64,000 bases of DNA from positions 31,834,762 to 31,898,761 of the forward strand of contig NC_053042.1 of the NCBI RefSeq assembly GCF_003473485.1. The letters are read 5' to 3'. The translations under genes and the position numbers were made by a program. Within the stretch, counting starts at the first letter, position 1; every line of letters begins with the position of its first letter. The notes under the pieces were generated by a model. It worked only from the letters and a program-made list of their open reading frames with translations. It had not been told where the DNA came from and did no database searches. This stretch comes from Medicago truncatula (Eukaryota; Streptophyta; Magnoliopsida; Fabales; Fabaceae). This document shows positions 44,505 to 57,000 of this stretch, piece by piece.

Positions 44505-44830
44505 GCACGATACTCTAATATCTCTTCCTCACTTCAGTACTCAATTGCAAGTTGCAGATATTCTTACTAAGGCTGTTCCGCGACCACGTCATCAGTTTCT
44601 TGCTAGCAAATTGATGCTCATTTACCGACCACATCAATTTGAGGGGGGTGTGAATAAGTAGTTGATTTGCTATCTTCATTATATTTATTAGTTTCTTCCT
44701 TGATATAATTATTTACTGTAATTACTTTGTATAGCCTTGTAACTCTATATATACACAAGGAATAACAATGAGAAAGGCATCAAAGCCAATATTTCTGACA
44801 GTTCCAATTTATTGAATCATAAGCCTTTCC
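44505..44830 (+). mobile_element. Ty1/copia fragment (end of pol, polypurine tract, LTR start)
   Basis: The end of a copia RNase H region is readable (LQVADILTKAVPRPRHQF-like), followed by a polypurine tract TTTGAGGGGGG and an LTR beginning TGTGAATAAG near 44,650, with a TATA-like CTATATATAC near 44,743. Only this 3' piece is present. An old fragment on the + strand. Confidence 0.7.
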
Positions 44831-44924
44831 AAAGTTAACTTTAACAAGGATGGTCGGTCTTATTCCAGGTTATGGTCTTCAAATCTTTGAATGCAATAAG
44901 AACTAAAAATCCCACCTATAAATA

Positions 44925-45304
44925 TAAGTCAAAGATTTTACATTGGGTTTGGAATTTATAGTCCAAATCACATCTTGAATTCAAATACAACTAGGAGACT
45001 CCTTATTAACAAACAATAATTATCTTAAAATAAAATAAAAAACAAACTAGCAAAAGACATATTGGAGGACCGGCCAAACTCATTAAAAGACACATTCGAG
45101 GTCTAAACTCATTAAAGAAAGTTGCATTTAGAATGTTACTGTAATTTTGATAAATTTAATTACTATAGTAACAGTGTTAGATACATTCAAAGATCAAAAT
45201 GACTCTAAAAATATATACTCGTGGCTGCTAAGGCACCTTCCATTCAACACAAGCACAATGTACCACACTCTTGAATATTATTTGTATGACTATACAGTAA
45301 CAGT
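44925..45304. repeat. Upstream flank of SAUR unit 6 (partner 41,880-42,120)
   Basis: Collinear with the unit 5 flank, including CACCTTCCATTCAACACAAG. No gene. Confidence 0.7.
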
Positions 45305-45435
45305 AGGGAGTAGGGACAACAAAATCTTGCCATGCCTCTAAAGATACAAGCAGCTTAGCGCGTATGGAAGGAAAAAATTGACTTATCAATCAATAATTTA
45401 GATAACAATGTCAATGAATTCCATATTGCCATGTC
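45305..45435 (+). promoter_or_regulatory. Conserved SAUR upstream block, unit 6
   Basis: GTAGGGACAACAAAATCTTGCC and AAATTGACTTATCAATCA. Same order as the other units. Confidence 0.5.
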
Positions 45436-45496
45436 TATGGCTTCTACAACCACACGGTAACTACACATTCATAATTAATCAACAGATTTTTCTCAT

Positions 45497-45504
45497 TATA
45501 AATA
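45497..45504 (+). promoter_or_regulatory. TATA box of SAUR gene 6
   Basis: TATAAATA followed by CACATACTCAGTGTGT, 99 bases before the ATG. Confidence 0.7.
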
Positions 45505-45595
45505 CACATACTCAGTGTGTAGATTTTCCAAGCTCAAAAATTTAAAATTTTCAATTTCACAAAGACACCTAATTTTATCAACAGTAATCACAAAG

Positions 45596-45898
45596 ATGGT
45601 TCTTTCTTTTGTTGGGAAGATACAAAAGGGTATTTCACACTTTGTACACAAAAGACATGATTTCAGTGAAGAGTTGGTACCAGAAGATGTTAGGGAAGGA
45701 TACTTTGCTGTCGTTGCAATGAAAGATGGAGAAACCAAAAAGTTTATTATTGGGTTGGAGTACTTAAGTGATCCTGAGTTTTTGGGATTACTAGGTCAAG
45801 CACAGGAAGAGTATGGTTTCATACAGGAAGGAGCTATTGCTGTCCCTTGTAGGCCTCAAGAATTGCAGAACATTTTAGATGGTCAGAGATTACTATGA
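45596..45898 (+). CDS. SAUR: SAUR family auxin-responsive protein (gene 6)
   Basis: Intronless 100-residue SAUR protein. The open frame extends upstream to 45,515, but the Met at 45,596 aligns with the start of gene 5 and follows a matching leader, so the 27 extra codons are taken as 5' UTR. Auxin_inducible domain: EDVREGYFAVVAMKDGE, KKFIIGLEYLSDPEFLGLLG, EEYGFIQEGAIAVPCRP, LQNILDG. It differs from gene 5 at about eight positions plus two C-terminal Leu residues. The Asp of LGLLD seen in the other five genes is Gly here. Confidence 0.95.
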   Translation: MVLSFVGKIQKGISHFVHKRHDFSEELVPEDVREGYFAVVAMKDGETKKFIIGLEYLSDPEFLGLLGQAQEEYGFIQEGAIAVPCRPQELQNILDGQRLL

Positions 45899-47302
45899 GC
45901 AGCGTAGAGCCAAGAGCACTAAACAAAGATGCAACAAAGATACAAGTACATTATAGATAGATAGATGTTCCTGATTTCCTATGATAGACGTATAATTATA
46001 GTATTTTATAATTGATTAAGCCTTTTGCTGCCACTTGAAATTGTATATATACATGATGATTCGTTATACTCTCTTTACATCAATAATACTAAGAAATAGT
46101 TGTTATTTCGTGAGTGTAGAGAACTTCAAAGTCCAGTTGAATCGATCTGCATTATAGAGCTATTCGGTAAGTACAAAACTCGACACTTTTGATTATTTGA
46201 TTCCTCACATACCCCTTAAACATCTTCATGAAACACTAAACCAGACCCATATGATATATGCATGCCTGCATAATTGTGTCTATTTAATCACATTTGGAAT
46301 GATGACTCGGTTTTCAAATTAATTTTTAACATGGATTATATCTAACTCTCATTTGCGTCTCTATCTCTTCAAAAGTATTTCTTCGTATGAAGATGATCTC
46401 AACAAGAACAGTTAGATGAATCATTATACTGAAGAATGTACGTGGAAAATACATCTCAAGCTCACACTAAGTAACACTTCTCTTTGCAAACCTAGAAATT
46501 TCTCAAGGTCAATCACCTTACTATAAATCACTTTGAACAAGTAGCATAGTTTGATTATAGTCCACCACATGTTTTCTGTTAAAATGGAATGCAGACCTAT
46601 TGGAAGCAAGGAAGTTTCAAAAAATGACTTTTCCTTTCCAGCAAGAGTATGAGTTCTTCTGGGAGAGTTTGACTTTAATTAGACTTCTGATAACTCCACT
46701 ACTTCCACCTATCTCTCTCTAAGTTTTCTACTCTCTGTTCATCTTTTCATCATTTTCTTAATTCCCATACACTCGCTTTTATTGTTGCATGGAGTTGCAT
46801 TATGGGAGAGGATCTTTTTTCCTTCTAATGGATCTGAATCTTCTCTCATAGTTCACTCTCCATCAATTTATCTCTATCTATAACAAAAATGTCATTTCAT
46901 CTTTTTCTCTTATTTTCTCTCTCCAGATTCATTTTATTGTTGCATGTGGGCTGCACAGTGGGAGAGAATGAACTGTGTGATAGGATTTGGAGCCTCTATA
47001 GTCGCTGCACGATGCAGCGGGCTGTAGAACCGTTATATTTGAATCCAAAATCAACTTGTATTCCGATCTAATGGCTCTGCTGTCTATGCAACGATCAAAA
47101 GTACCACCACTTATAATTTAATGTGTGTACATCAACTAATCATTTGTTCATGTATTCACTTTTTTTTGTGAACAAAAAGCACTAATACTACCCACTTTAC
47201 TAAACTACAAATAATCGCATGGACTCGACACTAGGACACCTAACTAAGAGCGAAATGCCAATCAACAACTTTTTACAAAGGATAAGGCATCAAAAAACAG
47301 TG

Positions 47303-47354
<52 letters not shown>

Positions 47355-47741
47355 GCACACTTTCATCAGGATATAGACAAAAAAAACCAGTAGGACAAGT
47401 CGCCTCATTGTGTTTTACTTAACACATCCAATGACTAAGGAAACACTGAGGAGGACTTTCAAGTGCTCCCCTCGCTTAAGATGAATACTCTGCCAGTTTA
47501 AACAGCAGATTTCATAAGTATTTACACCATCTAAAGTAAGAAGCGATAGTTTGTTTATTAACAAATTATATTGATGTACAGTTTCTTACATCTCCTATTT
47601 GTACAATGAATTTAAAATACATTGCATCATGGCCCTATAATAGGTATTACTAACATAGAAGTACACAAGATCCTTAAATTCTGCATGATTTAATTAAAAA
47701 TATGAAATTAATGTACCGTCCTTCATGCGTTATGTTCAGTT
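45899..47741. other. Spacer between the SAUR array and the housekeeping genes
   Basis: No credible gene. Two similar stretches near 46,776-46,815 and 46,935-46,975 (TTTATTGTTGCATG... GGGAGAG) suggest a small local duplication. The minus-strand 61-codon frame at 46,424-46,609 is not recognised. Confidence 0.4.
47310..47358. repeat. (AC)n microsatellite
   Basis: A near-perfect AC run of about 20 repeats with one GC interruption late in the run. Confidence 0.95.
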
Positions 47742-50332
47742 CTATTTCACCTCAGAACAATTATTAGCCCCAACTGGTTCTCTCAAGCAACTAGAAATTG
47801 CCATAACTGCTGATTCAATAGATGCATCTTCACCCTGTTTCGTTTGGTATTAAAACATTACCAGATCATTATGATTAACATATCAAACCAATAAAAGAAT
47901 AGCTACATTAAAATGCAGGATTTGACTCCTCCATCTGAAGTGAAAAGAGTGTAAAGTGAGAGAACTAAATATTGATATTTCAATCATCCATGATTTGATA
48001 TGTATGAGCATATAAAATCAACTGTCAATTTGTTTATCAACCATTGATATTGTTTTTTGTATGCTCTAAAATAAGTTGCTAACCTTAGAGGAACGAGAGA
48101 CCAAAAAAAATAGAGCTTACCTTCTCCCGCCAATAGAAAATGTTCCCGTACTTGCCTGCCAAGCGACTCCAGAAACTACGTGGGATGTCCAAATCAACAG
48201 TAGCACCAACATTGAAATTCAATATATTGCCTGGTCAACAAAAAAACTCCTTAATGTTACATATATTGGTAGGTCCATCAAGAAGAAAGAAAAGAAGCCA
48301 AAATAACAAAGAGGAAGAACAACAGGAACAGAAAGGTGTGGTAGTTTGTGGGTACTTCTAAGTGAAAATTGATTACGACTAAATTGATTTCAACCAAAAG
48401 TGAGTTAAATGTTAGATGATTTATGTTTGGATACATTCGTATAAAAATTAGTTGAACTATAAATTTAAGGCTAAGAACCACATTTGGAGGTAAAAACAAT
48501 AAATTTCAACTTCAAGTTAAACTTCATTCTAGAGACAAAACCAACTTTACAATTTACTCATAAACACAAAAACAACCCAAAAGTGTAATCGAACATGAAC
48601 GTAGTCTCGTAGATTCTTTACCAAACGTGGGATCAGCAACAAAGACAACTGTACTGTCATCTACTTGCCAGAAATCTTTGACAGCCAAACCTGCATAATA
48701 ATAGGACATTTAATTTCAAGTTTCATTTCATTAATTAATAACCTAAACTCAACCCTTAAACTGTGCAAAGACCGTGATCATAAACCTGGAGTATCGGGAT
48801 AGTTCTGGGCCAAAACTCTCAACTTAAATCCCGTATCCTTTTCAAGATCAGCAATCTCTTGCACTAGTCTTTTCTCCTGAACATGAATGATCAATTAAAC
48901 ATCATTAACATTCTCTCAAGAGCATCAATCATGAGTAAGGTGATAGAAACCAACTGATATAGAAGAATAAAATAGGGAAAATCCCTTTGATTACAGAATA
49001 ATATTGCAGAACTTCAAGGGTCTGCACCTCCCTAATGCCAAAATGGCCCCTTCCCAGTCAAATCCTCAGATGCCCCTCAATCTTCCCATCCCTCCCCTAT
49101 TTATTCTTAAAACTTAACCTCCCACTACTGACTTAATTAATTATTAATCATAATATAATAATAAATCATAACGGCATAATTAACTACTATAATTATAATA
49201 AAACTGACACAATTCTAATAAGATATCTAACACAAGGTTTTAAACAACAGTCATAATAATGATTGTGGTCGTGTCGAGATCCTTGATATTGTAAAGAATC
49301 GCGGTAAAATACAGCTACAATCGCAGTCACATTGCAGTTTTGAGTTTTGACAACATAAAAAACTACCATGTCACGGCTCAGATTGCTGCCGTCGCAGAGC
49401 TTTATGAAAACAATGATCACTAGCATTGACTCCATACAATGATATGGAAGCATTACATAGTTTTAAATTGCAATTCCCAAATTTGATAGAAATATAAAGA
49501 TTTGATTTTGGATGTCTTTGTCTTACGCAATATCAAGGATCACCGTGTAATTTAAAATCAGTGCTATCATTAAGTGTTTGAACATCAAAAGACATTTACA
49601 CAGCATAAGGTCTATTTGGATTGGCTTATTTGAGATTAATTACCGGCATAGACACTAGTGAAATTGTTTGAGAAAGCTTATATTAACAGCTTATGACATG
49701 TCCATAAGTTGTTTTTAGCTTATTTATATAAGCTCTCCATAATAGCTTATGAAAACAACTTAGAACTTTTATGAAAGTTATAGCTTACAATAATCACTAG
49801 TGTTATAAGTTATAATAGTAATAAGCATTAAGCCCTTATATACTACAAATGCTTGTTTAAGTTATTTATCCAAACAGGATTCTAATACCTGTCCATCGGA
49901 GAGGAACCCAGCAACATCAATGACTGTACTAAATTCTTTAGGAAGCAATTCTGGCTTGTTAACACCAGCTTTAGTAGCAGCCTCAGCAATTTGAGCTCCT
50001 ACAAAATTCAAGAATTTTCAATATTTTGCAGCATAGAAAGTAAATAAATAAATAAAAAGAGTTGAGTTTGAATAATGAGTAATACCTCCGAATAATAAGC
50101 ATAGTGAGAGGGCACCAGATAGAGCAAAATGTAAAGGTTTGGAGTGAATTTTGGTGAGTGAAGAAATGATGGAATTGGAACTGCATTTGTTGTTGTGTGA
50201 TGAAGAGAGGTGACACGACAGCGTTTTTGGCAGTGATAATGTTTGAAGACGAGGTGAGTGTTGTGGCAATGTTAGAGATATGAATGATGATGGATTGTGA
50301 AGAAGATGATGAAGAGGATAATGTGCCATCAT
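47742..50332 (-). CDS. Thylakoid lumen 15-kDa protein (TPM-domain family), 6 exons
   Basis: Exons on the minus strand: 50,086-50,332; 49,889-49,998; 48,786-48,876; 48,622-48,690; 48,121-48,230; 47,742-47,834. All introns are GT-AG and phases agree, giving 239 residues. The Ser/His/Leu-rich N-terminus of about 70 residues looks like a chloroplast transit peptide, followed by a hydrophobic stretch (FALSGALSLCLLFGG) fitting a lumen-targeting signal. The mature part matches the thylakoid lumenal 15.0 kDa protein 2 family: VNKPELLPKEFSTVIDVAGF, LEKDTGFKLRVLAQNYP, DFWQVDDSTVVFVADP, LDIPRSFWSRLAGKYG, ISSCLREPVG. The biochemical role is not established; TPM relatives such as TLP18.3 act in photosystem II repair. 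Start at 50,332, or 50,329 at the second Met. Intron 2 carries a MITE close to its donor. Confidence 0.9.
49609..49881. mobile_element. MITE family M2 in intron 2 of the lumen-protein gene
   Basis: Starts GGTCTATTTGGATTGGCTTA and ends TTATTTATCCAAACAGG; AGCTTAT/ATAAGCT motifs alternate inside. It ends only about 7 bases from the exon 2 donor site. Related copies lie in EMC5 intron 3 and CDC48 intron 3. Confidence 0.7.
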
Positions 50333-51790
50333 TGTCCTTCCCTTTTTGGAAACTTGTTTGTTTGGTTCGTTTTATTAGTTTCTTTTTGGGTTTTGAAACG
50401 GGTTCATGGGCTGGCTCATCTTAAGTTCTTCTGCTATTTTTAACTTGACTGCCCACATTTGCTTAAAAATCGATGCTGTCAGGAAATAATGTTACGAACG
50501 AGGCAAAAAACTCATCAGGAAGTGGAAAAAAAATGTGTTTTTCCACTATAAACATCTACATCTTCATTTGCCCCAAAAACAAAACCTATTATCCGATTGA
50601 GATTAGGGGTGTTCAAAATTGGATACGATTAATTTTGAGTAATTAATTTTATTTGGATTGAATCAATTTTCACTATGGGATCGAAAATACGTCCAATGTG
50701 TTTTTTGAAGAAATAAATTTGGTTTCTTTTCAATTTTTTTGGATTAGTTGTTGTAGTTTGCATTGTGGATTTAACTGGATATAAACGCCCGTATCTGCCT
50801 CCGAAGAGACTTCAGCAAACTAAAACACATGCATATAAAGTATAAACACTTTGAAATTTGTGTGTTTTACTTTCATTTTTCTCATACTCACTTCCACATT
50901 CTGGACTTGGGTGTTCGATTGCGCGTGGTACACGGTTATTCCTCCACTATGAAGTGATTTGAAGACCATTGTTCTTATCTAATCATCAGTGAAATCATCA
51001 GCATTCTTGGGGTAAATATTAGCACCATAGGCAATAAAAAACAACTAATCCCGGTCCAAGTAGAACATACTCAAATTCGTCTAGAAGATGGAAGAATGTT
51101 GCAGGTTTGAATTATATTCTCTCTATTTCAACTATTGTTATCACTTTTATTTACAAAATTATCACTAGGTAGCTATTGTAAAAAATGTGTGCAAAAAATA
51201 CGGTGGAAGTTTTGAAAAGGTATAGAAAATAGCAAACCTAATGAAGTTGTTTTTCCCAATTTTTCTACAAAACTTGAAAGTATACTATGAAGAAAATATA
51301 ATATATGATATTTTTATAATTAGAAAGCAGAACAAAAACAATGTTAAAATACACATGTAAAAAGTTTAAAACAATCTAGCATATAATTCCCCCTAAACCA
51401 GATTCAGCCGTTATACAGATAGCATATATGGTTATGATTATGTTGTGAGGTAATGACAAAAACTAGCTCCTAGGTAGTAACAGCATCTCAACCTTCCACT
51501 CCTTAAGAGGTAACATACAAGTCAAAGCATACCCTGCTGTTTTAGTCATTACTTCATCTAAAAGCTTTGTACTTCTTACACACAACATATCAGTAATCCA
51601 ATAGCATCATGAGGACACTGGATAGAGAACAAGAAAAACATTGTAATTGTCTAAACTCGCGTTCAACATGATATATCCGAGAGTAAAACGAAGAAAGGGC
51701 TGGGGGGACATCAATTTTCTCCAAGTTTGCAACCAAAGTAACAATAATACAATGACAGCAGGGGGCGAAAATAAATAATAAAAAAAAGAC
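50333..51790. other. Intergenic region, no gene
   Basis: Promoter side of the lumen-protein gene and 3' side of the complex I gene. It is AT-rich with no recognisable element. A minus-strand open frame at 51,607-51,891 only overlaps the last exon of the next gene in another frame. Confidence 0.45.
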
Positions 51791-52886
51791 CTAAGTGAAG
51801 TAAATAGGCCAGTTGAAGTAGTATGAATCTCGGTGGGCTCTGTCCCAAGTCTTGTTCCACTGTAAAAACATAAAATTTTATAATTAAGCAAAGCACAGAG
51901 ATAAAAATAGTTTTAGCTATGTTCCACTAAACTCTGAAGAGAAATGAGGTAATAGAGGGACGTAAAATACAATACATTGAACTCATATCGCTGATTCTTC
52001 CTCATTGCCTTTTTCCAGTGATATTGCTCAAAAAGCATTACCCTGTCATGCCAGCTGCGCATTGAAGAATGTTACGTTATGAGATGTAGATGATTTGGTG
52101 CAGAAGAACGCATCACCGAGAAAAATCACAATTAGGGAGAAATGGTGTCAAGTTACCGAAACTCACAAGCACACTACAGGAAAACAAACCAGGAAGAAAG
52201 ACAAAACACCAAGTACATGATTGAACAAGCTACATTTTGTGCACTATAAATGAACCTCCATAGCTATGAAGCATGGACACTCCTCGGATTAGGCGTGTCC
52301 CGGTGTCAGGCACGAGGCGTGTCTGACACGGACATATAATTACACTGAATTTAATGATTTTCTCAAATTGTTAGCAATGTCAGTGTGTCCGTGTCCATAT
52401 CATAGCTCCATAGCAAGTCATTGATTTAGATCAGTGATATAGATAAGCTTGAACTTTAACATCAAACTTTTGGACTAAACAAACAACAATAAAGTGATTG
52501 TGTAGTATGCACTCTGAAATCTTATAGCCCGAAAATAGCTTCATTTTATTTACAAATATGTCATACTGAGCTAACAAAGCAATAGATAAATTTCGATTTT
52601 GCAATAGTAGATAATACAACTATGCATATGATAAGATTGATTGAATTGAATAACTGTTGAAACAAACATGAACAATTAACTGTTGCAATAATATGGGTTT
52701 AATAAATAGAATGAATGGGATTGAGAGATACTTGAAGGAGGAGGAACCGATGTGCCAGTAGTAGGGATTGATACAGTTGGAAGCAGTGAAGGCAAGGCAA
52801 CCGAACCATATGTTGACGAAACGGTGTGGATCAGCATGGGGTACGCCTGGGTCACCACGGTATGCTGAACTGAAATACTTGTCCAT
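51791..52886 (-). CDS. Mitochondrial complex I ESSS/NDUFB11-type subunit, 3 exons
   Basis: Exons on the minus strand: 52,732-52,886; 51,976-52,054; 51,791-51,859. GT-AG introns, phases 2 and 0, 100 residues. Seen: MDKYFSSAYRGDPGVPHADP, HRFVNIWFGCLAF (start of the single membrane segment), then FNWHDRVMLFEQYHWKKAMR and WNKTWDRAHRDSYYFNWPIY. From memory this pattern fits the small plant NADH dehydrogenase ESSS-type subunit, a one-pass accessory protein of the membrane arm. The start at 52,886 begins the conserved stretch; an in-frame Met at 52,910 would add eight basic residues (CEKRRER). The gene structure is firm; the subunit name is less so. Confidence 0.75.
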
Positions 52887-54017
52887 TCTTTCTCTTCTCT
52901 TCTCACACAACTTAGATAGAACTAACTTCTCTTATCCACTCCTCCTATGTAAACCACGCCTCCTCTACTCAGATTAAATTAAATCCGCTTACGACGTCGT
53001 TTTTGTTTTTTTTTCTTTCTTTTTTTTTTTTTTTTGTTTTTGCTTTTTAGCCAATTTTTACTCTAGTCATATATATGCTTCCCATCTTTTACTCTAGTCA
53101 ACCATCTACGAAGATTAAAGAGGTAAACGGAGGTTAAAACTTACCTTTCATATGATAATAGAATAAATGATGTAAGTGGATTTTTTTTTTCAATTAAAAA
53201 TATAAAATATCGATTATTTTTAATAATATCACATTCAAATAAATAATAAAGATACGATTTTAGCATTAAAAAATGGAATTTAACTTACATATTTTAACCG
53301 ACTCAAATGATATTTTCGATATGTAACTTTTTTACTCTTTAGGTCTGTTGACATAAAAGAAATTGTGAAAACTTATTTTTTTTAACCGACTCAAATGATC
53401 AACACCGACCTAACTAAATTATTTATACCCCTTGCAAAAAATACCATGACAGCATCTATGACTCCTATTGTGCATTTCAAGTTCAGAATTGGGAAGAAGC
53501 TCAATGGAGAGTCTTTGGGTTGCAAGACATGATAAGAAATATTCTTTGAGAATGGCATATTTGCCTAACAAAGAATATTATAAGAGCAGTGTCGAGTTTA
53601 CTCTGAGACAGTCTTCGGAAAACCGACAAGAAGCATCACTATGAAAGGATAATATTGTCTGCCACATGCATATTTACCAGTATCGAACACATTACCTAAC
53701 CAAGCTCCGGGAACTTTGTTCACGTAGATAATGCTTTTATTTTGGACATTACCATTTCATGGATTGGCCCCCAGAGTTAATTCAAGTTGTAAGCAAATCA
53801 TTCACATAAGTATGGTCAGCTTGTGGCTACCTCATCATAAATAAATGGCTCTAGTAGTAACATCCTGTTGAAATTACAGACAGGTGCCCAATACAAAAAT
53901 GTAAAGTATGAAGCTACAAAAGAGAAATCAAATGCTAAAAAAAACTTATCCAATGTTACACAAAATAACTTTCTCCCTCATATAAAGAAGGTGCTTAATT
54001 CAACTATAGAAAAGTCC
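52887..54017. other. Intergenic region, no gene
   Basis: T-rich tracts near 53,010-53,045. The + strand frame at 53,868-54,101 is antisense to the last exon of EMC5 and is not a gene. Confidence 0.45.
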
Positions 54018-57000
54018 TCAATGTCTCAGCCTCTCATTCATTTCAACCGGAAAGATTTTGCCTCGATGGTTGAAGATCATGAAGTCCAAGTTGCCAGGTA
54101 AAGAAACAATCCTGCATCCAAGGTAACAGAGTGTGATGATTAGGATTTGGGGTCCAATTAATGCCATAAAAAGTCACAAAGATAGCGAAGTCAGACGAAG
54201 TACTACTACATCATGAGGTTCTATATCATTAGGGGAGAACAATTGAAAAGTTTTGAACTTGGACCCTGCTCTTAACTTTTTCTCGAGTGCGATGTTTTAT
54301 CATAAACACCACTTGCATGGTGGCTCAACTTTGTTATCTCAATCTCATAAAAATGTAAAAACAAACGACTCCATAATAATAAAATAGGCATAAAAGGGTG
54401 TCCAGAAAATGGTGTCTGAATATTCAGGAGTATGCTTTTGTACAAACAGTATTCATATTTCCATATACTAAACATCATGCCATATATTAATGGAGAGTGC
54501 AACTAACAAAAATCTTGTTCCTGTTTAGTAAATTGTTATCTCGCTTTAGTGAAATAAACAAGTATGTGGTGGGGGTCATCCATGATTGAAATCATTGAAG
54601 CTTAGGTCTTCTGAACTCTAGTAATAGAATACATCTCTTATGAGCACAATGCTCATCGAACATAACTAATTAAAAGTGCAAAATAAAAAAAAATAAAAAA
54701 AAAATCAGCATGATTTTTTATGCCTCGTGTACTAGAATTATTTTAATGCATCTCGAGTTTTCAATTGATTGTGTCTAACAACCACATGCTCATGCAAAAA
54801 TTACTCTTGTAATATTCATGTCCTGCTCAAGAACAGTCAAAATTTCCTGTCTCTTATTATTGAGAAATAATGCCAAATTGAGTGTAGTTATCAAATCCAG
54901 TTGACTAGTATGGCTTAATGTCCCTAAAGATAATTATTGGATGCATTTGAACTACAAGCTACTGTACCATTGGTAGTTTGTTTACCAGCGGGGAAAGGAA
55001 AGGAATGAGAGTGGATGGGGAGTTACTCTCTCGTTAGAGTCTTGAATATAGTTAAGGGAGGAAAAACTGACACAACCGAAAAAGTGAGTTTATCATATTA
55101 TTGAAGAAAAATAGCTACAATCCCTTCTCCATTGCTTGCTTAGATGGAGAAGATGTCAGTCTCGGGAAGGGGTTTGTACTTTGTACAAGAACAGGTAGCA
55201 CTTGGAGGGGAAATCTACATACATGACTAGCACTTTGAGGGGTTTGCTTTCTCCACTCCCAAACCTTACTCACAATTTGGTCACCTTTTTCCTCTCCTCT
55301 CTTTGTCTACTATCCCAAATCTACCCAAATCTATTCCTGTCACATGGGTAGGTTGTTGTTAGTTGTTACACTCGATGTTGTCAAAATCTCACCACGAATT
55401 TTGCACTCTGAACTCGCTTGTTTCACAGCTAATCCAAACAATAAATCTAACACCTAAAATGTGGTGGGTGGCGTTTAAGGTGCACAAGTATTAAATTTGA
55501 TTTGTGCACCATGCACAAGTTTTTCTTGGCCATTAGATTAAATGTGAAACACATTTTTATTATGGTCTGTCAGTATCATATCTTTCTCCCTTTCTCTCCT
55601 CCAACAGCAAACTTCCCTCAACACCATCGGCTTCACTTACTCCTCCATCACCACCACTCAACCCGCCCATCCACCACCATCACCGCCGCCGCAAAAACTC
55701 GATCCCACCACCCACCGCTCAAAAAACCTGATGGAACAATCATTCGCTCCCTTTACTCTCTCCTCCAACGGTTATCTAATTATTTTCTAAATTGAAAGCT
55801 TCTTAGATCCTTATGTTTAGCTTCCTCGTCCTTCTTCCGACCATTGTTTTTCAACAAGCAAGATCTCCGGCGCCAGTGTTGGTGGTGATTTGGGATTGAA
55901 GTTGTTAATTTTTGATTCGGTCATAAAGTTGTTAATTCTTCTAGATTACTAAAATTCCACTGTTTTTGTTTCTTGAATAAAAGCTGCTATAACTCAATTT
56001 AGAACTCCAATTCATACAAGGTTTCATGCTGTTAAGCATATAATGATGGTGGTGCAGGGGTAGATTGACTGGTGGTGGTGGAGGAGTAGGTGAAACCGAT
56101 GATGTTGAGGGAAGTTTGCTGTTGGAGGAGAGAGGAGAAGGTAGAGAGAGAAAGTGAGGGAGTTATGATACTGACAGACCATGATGAATATGTGTTCTTC
56201 ATCTAATCTAATGGTTAAAAAAAAACTTGTGTATGGTGCACAAATTTAGTATTTGTGCATCCTAAATGCCACCCCTAAAATGTAAACCTATTTGCGACTT
56301 ATGTCAATTTTAAGTATATAGGAAAAAGAGCAACTCAGAATAGAAGTAATTCACTTCATATCGACCTCCTTTTCCAACCATCTTAACTTCCAAATCTGCT
56401 ATGTTATAATTCCTCAACAATTTCAGCCCTCTCTGCCAATAAAATCTTAAGACAGATTCAATAACCAACAGAACTTGACCACGATATACCATTACCAAGC
56501 ATTAAATGGCAAGAGCAACTTATATCAAGTATAGAGTAAGGGCCTGCTCGGATTGGCTAATTTGAGCTGGCATAAGTTTTGTGATACTCTTTGGGAGAAC
56601 TTATAAAAACGGTTTATGACATTTTTCATAAGCTTTTTTCAGTTTATTTTCATAAGTTCCCCAAAAATAGTTTATGGAAACAACTTATAGCATATACAAA
56701 AACAATTTAATTTTATGCTTGTGTAAGCTTATACACAAGCATAAGTGCTTCTGCTATAAGCTGCAAATAAGTTGTTTATCCAAATAATCTCTTGCTAATG
56801 ATAAATCAATGACACGACAAAATCAACTCAACCACTAGCTTAAATTCACAATCACAATCACCAAGATCCAATTTTCAAAAAAATAAAAGAGAAAAAAGGA
56901 AATGTTTACCTGTTCTCATCAGAATCTGGGAGGATACACAAAAACTTCCCAGGCACATTCAAAGCAGCCCAAGTACAAAGCAATAAACCTAAAGTAAGTT

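Noticed and set aside
45515-45595. Upstream extension of SAUR gene 6 by 27 codons
   Set aside because: Gene 5 has stops in the matching leader, the family starts at the MVLSFVGK Met, and the TATA box lies only about 11-18 bases before the extended start.
52620-52910. 96-codon unspliced version of the complex I subunit
   Set aside because: Residues after SSSF run into intron sequence; splicing to 52,054 restores the FNWHDR motif and a conserved C-terminus.
53868-54101. 77-codon plus-strand frame
   Set aside because: Antisense to the last exon of EMC5 and its flank; no independent similarity.
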